Shown piece after piece: positions 10,558-17,715 of a stretch of 64,000 bases of DNA. Every line of letters starts with the position of its first letter. Within the stretch, counting starts at the first letter, position 1. The stretch covers positions 1 through 64,000 of the forward strand of contig CAWGFO010000010.1 in the NCBI GenBank assembly GCA_963821925.1. Reading direction: 5' to 3'. Source of the stretch: JAOUEA01 sp963821925. Its GTDB lineage: Bacteria; Actinomycetota; UBA4738; HRBIN12. Under the pieces are notes generated by a model that had not been told where the DNA came from, searched no databases, and was given only the letters and a program-made list of their open reading frames with translations. The translations under genes were made by a program, and so were the position numbers.

Positions 10558-10845
10558 ATGGCGCAGAACCTCGGATTCACGGTCTGGCTGACAGGTATGT
10601 TGGGGGCGGGGAAGTCGACGGTAGCGAACTACGTCGCTGCACGGTTGAGGCAAGTGGGCCGGAACGTCGAGATACTCGACGAGGACGAGCTGGGTGAGGC
10701 GCTCTGGGCGGAGATGGACGGCTCGACCAAGGAGCAGCGGATCGTCATCTCGCGTCGAATGGCCTTCTTGGCCGAGCTTCTCACCCGCAACGGGGCCTGT
10801 GTGATGGTGGCCTGCACCAGCCCGTACAAGAGCCAGCGTGACGAG
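10558..10845 (+). CDS. cysC: Adenylylsulfate kinase, 3' truncated at the contig join
   Basis: The N-terminal 95 or so residues match APS kinase: TVWLTG followed by the P-loop GMLGAGKST (Ser of the usual GLSGAGKST replaced by Leu), a VEILDEDEL segment in place of the common LLDGD, RRMAFLAELLTRNG, and the core strand ending SPYKSQRDE. APS kinase phosphorylates adenosine 5'-phosphosulfate to PAPS in sulfate assimilation. After about nt 10,845 the frame stays open to 10,920, but those residues are the antisense of a different gene. The enzyme therefore lacks roughly its C-terminal half. It could also be the kinase domain of a longer CysC-like fusion. Confidence 0.75.
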
Positions 10846-10851
10846 GCCAGC
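10841..10851. other. Probable chimeric junction
   Basis: The plus-strand APS kinase homology ends here in mid-domain. The minus-strand hydrolase-cyclase homology begins within a few bases, also in mid-domain. Left of the point genes are Gram-negative and riddled with frameshifts; right of it they are actinobacterial and mostly intact. No repeat, integrase or tRNA marks the boundary. Confidence 0.75.
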
Positions 10852-10940
10852 AGCACGTCGATCGCGCCGGAGCCGAACACCTGGAACGCGATGAAGGCGC
10901 CGTCAGGCGCCCGGGTGTAACGGGTCTCGGGGACATCCAT
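10846..10940 (-). CDS. Alpha/beta-hydrolase-adenylate cyclase paralogue, truncated by the join
   Basis: About 32 N-terminal residues are present (MDVPETRYTRAPDGAFIAFQ, then VFGSGAIDVLLAS). They match the conserved start of the hydrolase-cyclase fusions, including the upstream gene's GDVAIAYQVLGEGPRDLLI. The ATG overlaps the upstream stop (TGATG), so the two genes are a tandem, translationally coupled pair. Everything after the junction is lost. Confidence 0.65.
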
Positions 10941-12274
10941 CACGCGACCACCCTGAAGAGGCGCCAGCGATCGGGGACGCCCTTCAGCTCGTGATCGCCG
11001 GCGTCCTCGAATACGAGGCCCGACCCGGCGGTCAGGTCGCGCACGGTCGAGGACGCGAGGATCTCGTCGGCACCCGCGAGTGCGGCGACGCGGGCGCCGA
11101 TGTGTACGGCGATCCCGCCCACGTCGTCCCCGCGCAGCTCGACCTCGCCCGTGTGCACGCCGGCTCGGACACGGAGGTCGAACGGTCGGACCCCGTCCAC
11201 GATCGCCCGGGCGCATCGCACGGCGCGGGCAGGGCCGTCGAACGTCGCGAGCATCCCGTCACCGGTCGGGTTGACGTAGCGGCCGCGGAACCGCTCGACG
11301 GCCTCGTGCGCGATCGAGTCGTGCGCCGTGAGCCGCTCCTTCCAGGCGGCGTCCCCGAGCTGGGCTGCGAGCTCCGTCGAGCCCACGATGTCGGTGAACA
11401 GGACCGACGTGAGCACGCGATCTGTGGGAACCCGCTGGGTCCTCTGCGTGACGAATGTTTCGACCTCATCCATAAGCGCGGCGCTGTCACCGACCCACGG
11501 GGAGGAATCGATGCCTGCAAGCTCCACGAAGCGAGCATCCGGGATGCCATCGGCGACCTGTCGTCCTTCGTTGATGTCGTTCGCACGGTCGCCCGTGCGA
11601 TGCAGAACCAGCGTCGGCACACCGATCACCGGCAGGATGTCGGTCACGTCGGTGTCTCGCTCCACGGCCAGCATCGCGACCGCCGAACTGGGGCTGGCGG
11701 ACAGGCGCGTCCACGTCACGAATCGATCGACCTCATCCGGATCGTCGAGCATCGAGGGGTTCTGCCATCGCATCTGTTTGATCGTCCACGACCGCGTTCC
11801 CCAGCCCGCGCGGGCGCCGTCGAGGAAGGTCTGCCAGGCCTCGGTCCCCCAGTCGGACTCCTCATCCATACCCTTCGTGGCGGCGCTGAACAGGACGAGG
11901 GAGTGCACGCGCTCGGCATGGGTCGCCGCGAACGCGATCGCCGGATAGCTCCCGTCCCACACACCGAAGACGGTGGTCCTGACCGATCCCGCCGCGTCCA
12001 GGACCGCGAGGATGTCGTCGTTGGTCGTCTCGAGCGGGGGCGCCTCACCCGCGCCGAACCGATCGGACAGCCCGGTGCCACGGCGGTCCATGATGATCAG
12101 GCGCGAGAACGACGCGAGGCGCTCGTAGAACGTGGCGAGCTTCGGCAGCTGCCACGCGTACTCCAGGTTCGACAGATACCCCATCACGATCAGCAGGTCG
12201 CGAGGTCCTTCGCCGAGGACCTGGTAGGCGATCGCCACGTCGCCGTTCCACGCGTACTGCACGTCGAGCTTCAT
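10940..12274 (-). CDS. Alpha/beta-hydrolase fold fused to class III adenylate/guanylate cyclase
   Basis: The 444-residue protein has an alpha/beta-hydrolase fold (about 1-270) and a class III nucleotide cyclase domain (about 285-444). Cyclase signatures are VLFTDIVGSTELA (first metal-binding Asp), NPTGDGMLATFDGPARA and AGVHTGEVELRGDDVGGIAVHIGARV. This architecture is common in Actinobacteria and is thought to produce cyclic nucleotides in response to an unknown ligand. In the hydrolase part the nucleophile elbow reads FGVWDGS at about 104-109, where relatives usually have GxSxG. The expected Ser is Trp, so that domain is probably a catalytically dead sensor. It is the first gene of a tandem pair. 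Confidence 0.88.
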   Translation of the reverse strand: MKLDVQYAWNGDVAIAYQVLGEGPRDLLIVMGYLSNLEYAWQLPKLATFYERLASFSRLIIMDRRGTGLSDRFGAGEAPPLETTNDDILAVLDAAGSVRTTVFGVWDGSYPAIAFAATHAERVHSLVLFSAATKGMDEESDWGTEAWQTFLDGARAGWGTRSWTIKQMRWQNPSMLDDPDEVDRFVTWTRLSASPSSAVAMLAVERDTDVTDILPVIGVPTLVLHRTGDRANDINEGRQVADGIPDARFVELAGIDSSPWVGDSAALMDEVETFVTQRTQRVPTDRVLTSVLFTDIVGSTELAAQLGDAAWKERLTAHDSIAHEAVERFRGRYVNPTGDGMLATFDGPARAVRCARAIVDGVRPFDLRVRAGVHTGEVELRGDDVGGIAVHIGARVAALAGADEILASSTVRDLTAGSGLVFEDAGDHELKGVPDRWRLFRVVA

Positions 12275-12449
12275 CGTGTCAGCACCCGGTACGGCGCCAG
12301 CCGTCGGCGACGGCTGGGATATCGACGACCCAGGACTGCCGCACGCAGGGACTCTTCACGTCGCCAGTCTCGTTCGCGCGTGACATGGGGCGCAAGTTGT
12401 TGCCCACAGTGTTGGCTAGCCATCGGCTACGCGTTAGATCACATCTGCT

Positions 12450-13181
12450 TCATGCCTTGGAGCGCAGGATGTCTTCGAGGCGCTTCGCCATCTGTGGACT
12501 CGCCCCTTCGTCCTCGTGCTTGAAGTAGCAGAAGACGTCGGCGCCGCCGGCGAGCGCTGTGCCGATCCGCTCCGCCCACGCCGCGAGCTCGTCGTCCGTG
12601 TACTCGGTCTTGCGCAGACGGAAGTAGCCGGCGGGGTCCCACGAGATCTCCTCGGGCGTCGGGTCCTTCTCGTCGGTCTGGGCCACGCACCACGCGACGC
12701 CCTGGTCCCGCAGCAGGTCCCGCGCCTCGAGCCAGGAGGCGTGACGGAACTCCATCGCGAACCGCGGGTTCCCGTTCCCGGTCGGGGGGAGGTACCCGAC
12801 GAAGCCCTCGATCAGCGCCCGGTCGTAGTGCAGGTTCGGCGGGCACTGGAAGAGCACGCACCCCAACCGGTCGCCCAGGGTCTTCGCGCGCTCCAGGAAG
12901 TCGCGGACGTCGTCGTCGCAATCCTTCAGCCGCCGGGAGTGCGTGATGCGCTGGTTCGCCTTCAGCGTGAAGACGAATCCGGGACGCGCGCGGTCGCGCC
13001 AGGTCGAGAGGGTCTTCTCCGTTGGGAACCGGCGGAACGTGTAGTTGATCTCCACCGACGACAGCTGCGACGAGTAGTAGTCGAGCATGTCGTCCTTCTT
13101 GAGGTCCTCCGGGTAGAAGACGCCGTGGCGCCACTCGTCGTAGGCGAATCCCGACGTCCCCAGGTAGAAGCTGCCGACCAT
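12450..13181 (-). CDS. DUF72 (YecE-like) family protein
   Basis: The conserved DUF72 features are present: the start FYLGTSGFAYDEWRHGVFYPE, VEINYTFRRFPTEKTLSTW, FVFTLKANQRITHS, LGCVLFQCPP, FAMEFRHASWL, VAWCVAQTDE and the C-terminal FCYFKHEDEGASPQMA. The fold is TIM-barrel-like and the biochemical role is unknown; a link to Fe-S or nuclease chemistry has been proposed but is not visible here. The ATG at 13181 gives the family-typical start (MVGSFYLG); upstream in-frame ATGs at 13190, 13193 and 13226 are alternatives. The start lies inside a 29-bp repeat shared with the 14923 gene, and no clear Shine-Dalgarno precedes it. Confidence 0.9.
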   Translation of the reverse strand: MVGSFYLGTSGFAYDEWRHGVFYPEDLKKDDMLDYYSSQLSSVEINYTFRRFPTEKTLSTWRDRARPGFVFTLKANQRITHSRRLKDCDDDVRDFLERAKTLGDRLGCVLFQCPPNLHYDRALIEGFVGYLPPTGNGNPRFAMEFRHASWLEARDLLRDQGVAWCVAQTDEKDPTPEEISWDPAGYFRLRKTEYTDDELAAWAERIGTALAGGADVFCYFKHEDEGASPQMAKRLEDILRSKA

Positions 13182-13206
13182 GGCGTGCATCATCGCATGC
13201 GTGCCG
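13178..13206. repeat. 29-bp near-palindromic repeat, copy 1
   Basis: This copy matches 14921-14949 at 28 of 29 positions. Each arm (GGCGTGCAT and ATGCGTGCC) pairs with two G-T wobbles around a short loop, so a 9-bp hairpin is possible. It overlaps the start codon of the DUF72 gene on the minus strand. Confidence 0.85.
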
Positions 13207-13241
13207 TCGCTCGACGTCGCAGGCATCAGGGTCGCGGGCCG

Positions 13242-14306
13242 CTATGAGCCCGGGCTGCAAGCAGGGATGTCGCTCACGCGGGGCAGTCGCTGGATCCACA
13301 TCTCTCCGTCGATGCGGCGCACGAGATAGACCTCGTCGTCGAACGTCAGTGGGTCGACCCACAACTGGAAGAGCCGGCTGTGGTAGCCGGTGAAGACGGC
13401 GCCCGGAGGGAGGACCGTGAGCGGTGTGTACGGCACCGCGCTCCGGTCGGCCCAGGAACCCTGCGGATCCGCGACGTACACGCGTTCGACCTCCGCGCCC
13501 GTCGGCTCCGTCCCGAGTGGGTCGATCAGCTGAAGGATCGTCGGCGGCCATCGCCGACAATCCGGCATCCAGAACGTGGAGAGCGTGGCGGGCGCCAGGG
13601 GCCGGCCGTCAGGGCCGTACCACGGAGTTGGCGGGACGATCGTGCCGCCGGGGCTCGTCGGGCCACCTCTATCGAGGATCCCCGGCGCTACCTCGACGGT
13701 TCCCGGGCCGCAGAAGGCGTCCGGATCCGCGTGGTCATGCGCGCCTCTCGGCGAGGGCGCTCCCAGCTCGTAGGGACGGACCTGGACTTCGCCGTCCGAA
13801 GTGACGCGGCTGGGCACGGGAAACATGCCGGAGGATGCGGGGCCGGTCATGTACTCGCCGTGATCGTCGAACTGGGCTCCGTGCTCCAGCTCCCTGAACC
13901 CACCGAACGGTCGGCAGTACCGCAGTTTCTCCTCCACCCCGTACGGGGAATGGGGAGACACGGCCGAGAGGGCGTAGGGCTCTCCCCCTTGATCCGCGAC
14001 GACGAAGACCTCCGCCTCCGCGAGGTACACGACTCCCTCCGTCGAAAGGTCGGCGATCGACCCGGCATCGACCCACTCCCCGGCCACCGACGTCGCCGGC
14101 GGTGGCGCGATCGAGCCATCGGAGGCGGGACGACGCGAGGCGAAGGCCGCAACGATGACGGTGACGAAGACCGCAGCGATGGCGATCGCACCGACCTTGC
14201 GGCGACGCGCCACGCGACGCTGCCTGCGGATCTGTCGGTCGAGCGCGTCGGGCACGGCGGGCGCCTGGCGGCTCACCGTTTCGAAGAGTTCCTTCATGTC
14301 AGGCAT
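13242..14306 (-). CDS. Membrane-anchored protein partner of the ECF sigma factor
   Basis: The 354-residue product has a basic cytoplasmic N-terminus (QIRRQRRVARRRK), one transmembrane helix at about 38-57 (VGAIAIAAVFVTVIVAAFA) and a large extracytoplasmic part rich in Pro, Gly and Tyr. It starts 10 bases after the stop of the ECF sigma gene on the same strand, where single-pass regulators of sigma factors usually lie. No HxxxCxxC zinc-binding anti-sigma motif is seen, so an anti-sigma role is inferred from position and topology only. I do not recognise the external domain. Confidence 0.6.
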   Translation of the reverse strand: MPDMKELFETVSRQAPAVPDALDRQIRRQRRVARRRKVGAIAIAAVFVTVIVAAFASRRPASDGSIAPPPATSVAGEWVDAGSIADLSTEGVVYLAEAEVFVVADQGGEPYALSAVSPHSPYGVEEKLRYCRPFGGFRELEHGAQFDDHGEYMTGPASSGMFPVPSRVTSDGEVQVRPYELGAPSPRGAHDHADPDAFCGPGTVEVAPGILDRGGPTSPGGTIVPPTPWYGPDGRPLAPATLSTFWMPDCRRWPPTILQLIDPLGTEPTGAEVERVYVADPQGSWADRSAVPYTPLTVLPPGAVFTGYHSRLFQLWVDPLTFDDEVYLVRRIDGEMWIQRLPRVSDIPACSPGS

Positions 14307-14315
14307 GCCGACCCC

Positions 14316-14807
14316 TCACATCGTTCTCATCGCGGCCCGCCCCTGCGACGCGAGGACACGGACGGTCGTCGCACGGATGCCGAGGATCGAGCCGGCCTGC
14401 GCCGAGTCGTAGCCGATGATCTCGGTGAGCACGAGCGCGGCGCGCTGGCGCGCCGGGAGCGCCGCGAGCAGGCGACGGACGTCTTCGCGCAGCTCGATCT
14501 CGTCGAACGGATCCCTGGCGTGCACGGTCGGCAGCGCGCGGCGGGTGGCCGCCTTGGCGCGGCGCAGCCGCGTGCGGAAGCCGTTCAGGGCCACGCGGAA
14601 CAGGTAGGCGGTCGGGTCGTCGATCCGGTCGATCCGGTCCCACCGTTCCCACAGTTTGACGAAGGCTTCCTGGGCGAGATCCTCGGCCTCGTCGGCGCTC
14701 CCGGTGATGAAGAACAAGGCGCGGTAGAGGAGGTCGTGCTGCTCGAGGAAGAACTCCTCGAAGCTCATCGGCGCCGCTCGCGGGTCCCGTCTCCGGTCCG
14801 ACGCCAC
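14316..14807 (-). CDS. ECF sigma factor (SigE/SigM-like)
   Basis: Sigma region 2 is clear (FEEFFLEQHDLLYRALFFIT, then DEAEDLAQEAFVKLWERWD), followed by a short linker and region 4 (LLAALPARQRAALVLTEIIG, AGSILGIRATTVRVLASQGRAA). I chose the GTG at 14807 because GGAGG lies seven bases before it; an in-frame ATG at 14828 has no such site, and ATG 14768 (MSFEEFF) is the other candidate. The adjacent membrane protein probably controls it. The gene pair lies between two copies of a 29-bp repeat. The regulon cannot be read from the sequence. Confidence 0.88.
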   Translation of the reverse strand: MASDRRRDPRAAPMSFEEFFLEQHDLLYRALFFITGSADEAEDLAQEAFVKLWERWDRIDRIDDPTAYLFRVALNGFRTRLRRAKAATRRALPTVHARDPFDEIELREDVRRLLAALPARQRAALVLTEIIGYDSAQAGSILGIRATTVRVLASQGRAAMRTM

Positions 14808-14920
14808 GCCTTGCCCTCCGATCACCATGACCCATGGACGCTACGGGGGGTGCGTTCGTTTAGGCCGCCGTCGGATCCGCACAGCTCAAGGGCCGCAGGC
14901 GGACGCGTGCCTATTGCCCG

Positions 14921-14949
14921 CCATGGCGTGCATCATGGCATGCGTGCCG
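14921..14949. repeat. 29-bp near-palindromic repeat, copy 2
   Basis: This copy matches 13178-13206 at 28 of 29 positions, in direct orientation as written. It contains both candidate ATG codons (14923 and 14935) of the plus-strand hydrolase. The copies lie 1,743 bases apart and bracket the sigma factor and its membrane partner. Confidence 0.85.
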
Positions 14950-15612
14950 ACACCCGAGGAACGCCTCACGATCGACGTGCCCGACGCGGGCCTGGTCAGC
15001 GGCGCCTACGCGCGACCCTCCGGGGCCGACCGCACGATCGTGGTCGCGCACGGCGCCGGCGCCGGGATGGACCACCCGTTCATGGTGGGCTTCAGCCGGG
15101 CGATGAACGAACTCGGCGTGGCCACGCTCCGGTTCAACTTCCCGTACATGGATGCGGGTCGCCGCAGCCCCGACCGCCAGCCGGTCGCGGTCGCGACGTG
15201 GCGTGCGGCGTTCGACGTCGCGGTCGCACGAGCGCCCGGGGGCGAGCCCGTCTGGGCGAGCGGCAAGTCGTTCGGCGGGCGGATGGCCTCCGTCGCGGTG
15301 GCCGAGGGGATGCCGGCCGCCGGGCTCGTGTTCCTCGGGTACCCGCTGCATCCTCCGGGCAAGCCGGAGCGCGTCCGAGACGAACACCTGTACGCGATCG
15401 AGATCCCGATGCTGTTCCTGCAGGGCACGAAGGACCCGTTCGCCACCCCCGCGGTGCTGGCGCCGGTGATCGAGCGCCTGGGCGCTCGGGCCACGCTGCA
15501 CGCGATCGATGGCGGCGGGCACTCGCTCGAGCGGTCCCGCAAGGACGACCCCCGCGAGACGGGCGCCGCGCTCGCGCCGATCGCCGCCGGCTTCATGCGG
15601 GAGGCGCGCTAG
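14923..15612 (+). CDS. Alpha/beta hydrolase, Tex30/KANL3-like
   Basis: The protein shows the hallmarks of the small dienelactone-hydrolase/KANL3-Tex30 group: VVAHGAGAGMDHPFM (oxyanion region), LRFNFPYMDAGRRSPDR, the nucleophile elbow SGKSFGGRMAS, LGYPLHPPGKPER, the Asp in LFLQGTKDPFA and the His in IDGGGHSL. The catalytic triad is therefore complete. The natural substrate is unknown. Starts at 14923 and 14935 are equally plausible and both lie in the repeated hairpin element. The next gene begins directly at its stop. Confidence 0.85.
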   Translation: MACIMACVPTPEERLTIDVPDAGLVSGAYARPSGADRTIVVAHGAGAGMDHPFMVGFSRAMNELGVATLRFNFPYMDAGRRSPDRQPVAVATWRAAFDVAVARAPGGEPVWASGKSFGGRMASVAVAEGMPAAGLVFLGYPLHPPGKPERVRDEHLYAIEIPMLFLQGTKDPFATPAVLAPVIERLGARATLHAIDGGGHSLERSRKDDPRETGAALAPIAAGFMREAR

Positions 15613-15910
15613 ATGCCGCGGAAGAACCGGCGCAACCCCGAGTTCTTCACGCCGCCCGAGGCGCCCTCGACGCCGTCGAGGGGCGCCGACACGCCCATCT
15701 GGGCCCAGGCGCCCGGCTACGAGGTCCGCGGCGTGGGCGGCCAGAAGGAGTACCGGTGCCCGGGTTGCGACCACATGGTGCGCGCCGGGATCGCGCACCT
15801 CGTGGTGGTGCCCGACCGACGACGTCGACGCCCGCCGCCACTGGCACACCGAGTGCTGGAAGCGCGAGCTCCGCCGCCTCGGGCTCTACCGCGCCCCGAC
15901 GGTCGAGTAG
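15613..15910 (+). CDS. Small zinc-finger protein, one frameshift
   Basis: About 98 residues begin MPRKNRRNPEFFTP and contain YRCPGCDHMVRAGIAHLVV. After one extra C in the run near nt 15,810 the frame resumes as TDDVDARRHWHTECWKRELR and ends LGLYRAPTVE. The CxxC...H...C pattern suggests a treble-clef or zinc-ribbon fold. Related short proteins are widespread in Actinobacteria and often labelled ATP/GTP-binding protein, without experimental function. The gene abuts the hydrolase stop, so the two are probably cotranscribed. The indel in a homopolymer is best read as a sequencing error. Confidence 0.75.
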
Positions 15911-15953
15911 ATCGCCGACCCGAACGCAGGAACGTGTCGGCGCGCTGGCTACG

Positions 15954-16136
15954 ATGCCCGACATGGAGCCGTCGACCGTCACCGAGCGCGAGCAGCGCGC
16001 CGACGCCGCGACCTGCATACCGATCACCGAGTCGAAGCGTCTGCCGTGCGATCTGTGCGGACACCCGATGGAGCCCGAGCACGCCCACTACCGGTGCCCC
16101 TCCTGCCACTACATCCTTCCCTGCTGCGGCTGGTGA
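15954..16136 (+). CDS. Small zinc-ribbon protein
   Basis: This 60-residue protein consists of an acidic N-terminus and a compact zinc ribbon: CDLCGHPMEPEHAHYRCPSC, then HYILPCCGW at the end. Two CxxC knuckles about 17 residues apart fit a single bound zinc. The extra CC pair before the terminal Trp is distinctive. The start could also be the ATG at 15963. I know of no assigned function; a role in nucleic-acid or protein binding is only a guess. Confidence 0.6.
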   Translation: MPDMEPSTVTEREQRADAATCIPITESKRLPCDLCGHPMEPEHAHYRCPSCHYILPCCGW

Positions 16137-16194
16137 CCGAGCGACCGGTCCCGGGACTGGCGCGGCCTTGCGACGCCGTCATACGATGCCGCGC

Positions 16195-16599
16195 ATGGCG
16201 TTCGAGGCGCGGGCACGCATGTGGGAGGCCGGGGGCCGTTGGTACGCGCGCATCCTCGACGCGCCCGCCTACATCGAGGTGACGGGGATGAGCCGTCACG
16301 GGTGCCTCCAGGAGCTCCGCAAGGTCACGGGCGACGACGTCACGCTCACCGTCGACGTGATCCCCGCGATCGTCGGCGTGGCCGAGGCCGCCGAGATCAT
16401 GGGATGGGACAAGCGCCGCGTGATCACCTACATCGACCGCGGGTCGTTCCCCGAGCCGATCACCTCGCTGGCCTCGGGTCGGATCTGGCTCCGCGAGGAC
16501 GTCGAGGCGTACGCCGCGGACTGGCGCGTGCGGCACCCCGCGAAGCCACCGACGCCCGTCAGCGAGCCCACCGCGGTCCCCGCGAGGCCGACCGCGTGA
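16195..16599 (+). CDS. Helix-turn-helix (excisionase/MerR-type fold) DNA-binding protein
   Basis: The C-terminal half carries a winged HTH of the AlpA/excisionase kind: VGVAEAAEIMGWDKRRVITY, FPEPITSLASGRIWLREDVEAY. The N-terminal 65 residues (ARMWEAGGRWYARILDAPAY, then VTGMSRHGCLQELRKV) resemble the short beta-rich HicB-like fold. The domain combination recalls antitoxin-like regulators, but no HicA partner is nearby. Its stop overlaps the next start (GTGA), so it is cotranscribed with the phosphatase. An upstream ATG at 16186 adds three residues. Confidence 0.7.
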   Translation: MAFEARARMWEAGGRWYARILDAPAYIEVTGMSRHGCLQELRKVTGDDVTLTVDVIPAIVGVAEAAEIMGWDKRRVITYIDRGSFPEPITSLASGRIWLREDVEAYAADWRVRHPAKPPTPVSEPTAVPARPTA

Positions 16600-17243
16600 C
16601 CCAGCGCCTCTACCTGATCCGCCACGGCCAGGCCGACTACACCTCTGACGCGCGCCTCCCCACCTCCCGGGGGGTCGCGTTCGACCCGCCGCTCTCGGTC
16701 ACCGGCCGCGAGCAGGCGGCGGCTCTGGCCGAACGGCTCCGACACCTCACGCCTCCCGCCGCCGTCTACTCGTCCACGCTCGCCCGCGCGCGCGAAACGG
16801 CCCACGCCTACGCGGACCCGGCGGGCATCGAGGTCGTCGAGCGGGAGGACCTCTGCGAGTGGTACGGCGGGGGATGGGAGTTCAAGGACTTCTCGCAGAT
16901 CTTCGACGAGCATCCCGATGCGCGGCACCTGTTCCGCACCCAGCAGCCGGCATGGCACCTCGCGCCCGAGGCCGAGACCGGCTCCGACTTCGCCGCGCGC
17001 GCCCGGGCCGCGATCGAGGCGGTGCTGGCCGAGCATCGCGAGGGCGACCTCTACCTGTTCGTCCACGGCGGCGTGATCAACGCGTTCCTCGCTCCGATCC
17101 TCGGGATCCACGGCCAGGAGATGTTCTTCCTGCCGGCGAACACCAGCATCAACACCGTGCTGGTCGAGGGCGACGAACGCCGCGCGTGGTTCCTGTCCGA
17201 CGACGCGCACGTGACGAACCCCGAGTGGTTCGAGCACGGCTGA
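16596..17243 (+). CDS. Histidine phosphatase family protein
   Basis: The GTG start overlaps the preceding stop. The protein has the phosphohistidine motif YLIRHGQADY at the N-terminus, VYSSTLARARETA, and the second catalytic His in LYLFVHGGVINAFL, so the 2H phosphatase active site is intact. The length of 215 residues is normal for phosphoglycerate-mutase-like phosphatases. The substrate is unknown. It forms a two-gene unit with the upstream DNA-binding protein. Confidence 0.9.
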   Translation: MTQRLYLIRHGQADYTSDARLPTSRGVAFDPPLSVTGREQAAALAERLRHLTPPAAVYSSTLARARETAHAYADPAGIEVVEREDLCEWYGGGWEFKDFSQIFDEHPDARHLFRTQQPAWHLAPEAETGSDFAARARAAIEAVLAEHREGDLYLFVHGGVINAFLAPILGIHGQEMFFLPANTSINTVLVEGDERRAWFLSDDAHVTNPEWFEHG

Positions 17244-17292
17244 CCGAGTCGCCGCGGACCCCGTCCGGGACCGCCGGCCCGCATCGCCCCCC

Positions 17293-17298
17293 TATACT
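17293..17298 (+). promoter_or_regulatory. Possible -10 element TATACT
   Basis: TATACT stands out in very GC-rich sequence, 37 bases upstream of the SCP2-like start codon. This suits the TANNNT consensus of actinobacterial housekeeping promoters. No clear -35 element is visible. Confidence 0.35.
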
Positions 17299-17334
17299 TC
17301 CCGCGCATCCGCCCGACGCGAAAAGGAGGCCGTG

Positions 17335-17715
17335 ATGGCCGTCAAGTTCCTCTCACCCGAATGGGCCGCCGCCCTGACGACCGAGCTCAACGCCAACGCG
17401 GCCTTCCATGAGGCATCGGCCGGCCAGCGGGCGAAGATCCAGCAGATCATCACCGGCAGCGACGAGACGCACTACTGGATCACCTTCGACGACGGCACGA
17501 TCGACATGGGCGTCGGCGACCTCGAGGCTCCCGACGCGACGATCACGCAGAGCTACGAGACGGCCGTCAAGCTCGCCAAGAGCGAGCTCTCGGCGGTCAC
17601 CGCCTTCATGACGGGCAAGATCAAGATCGGCGGCAACATGGGGCTGCTCCTCGGGCTCCAGGGCGCGCTCACGCATCTGCCCGCCGCGATGGAGAAGATC
17701 GAGGTCGAGTACTAG
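17335..17715 (+). CDS. SCP2 sterol-carrier-like protein
   Basis: The 126-residue protein has the SCP2 pattern: WAAALTTELNAN, IITGSDETHYWITFDDGTIDMG, LEAPDATITQSYETAVKLAKSELS, and the C-terminal MTGKIKIGGNMGLLLGLQGAL. Such proteins bind lipids or acyl-CoA in a hydrophobic tunnel. The ATG at 17335 is preferred because AAAGGAGG ends five bases before it; the GTG at 17332 is too close to that site. It is convergent with the thioesterase gene, and their stop codons share the bases CTAG. Confidence 0.88.
   Translation: MAVKFLSPEWAAALTTELNANAAFHEASAGQRAKIQQIITGSDETHYWITFDDGTIDMGVGDLEAPDATITQSYETAVKLAKSELSAVTAFMTGKIKIGGNMGLLLGLQGALTHLPAAMEKIEVEY

Noticed and set aside
10856..10920. C-terminal end of the APS kinase frame
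   Set aside because: These codons are the antisense of the conserved start of the hydrolase-cyclase gene on the other strand, so they are not true APS kinase sequence.
10500..11000. Horizontal transfer or mobile element boundary at the join
   Set aside because: No integrase, transposase, tRNA, attachment repeat or terminal inverted repeat is visible, and both genes are cut in mid-domain. An assembly chimera explains it more simply.
13380..16136. 918-codon open frame on the plus strand
   Set aside because: It runs antisense through the sigma factor and its partner and out of frame through the hydrolase. Only the last 60 codons form a real small gene (15954-16136).
16195..16599. HicB-type antitoxin of a toxin-antitoxin pair
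   Set aside because: The N-terminal fold is suggestive, but no small HicA-like gene lies on either side. The cotranscribed neighbour is a histidine phosphatase.
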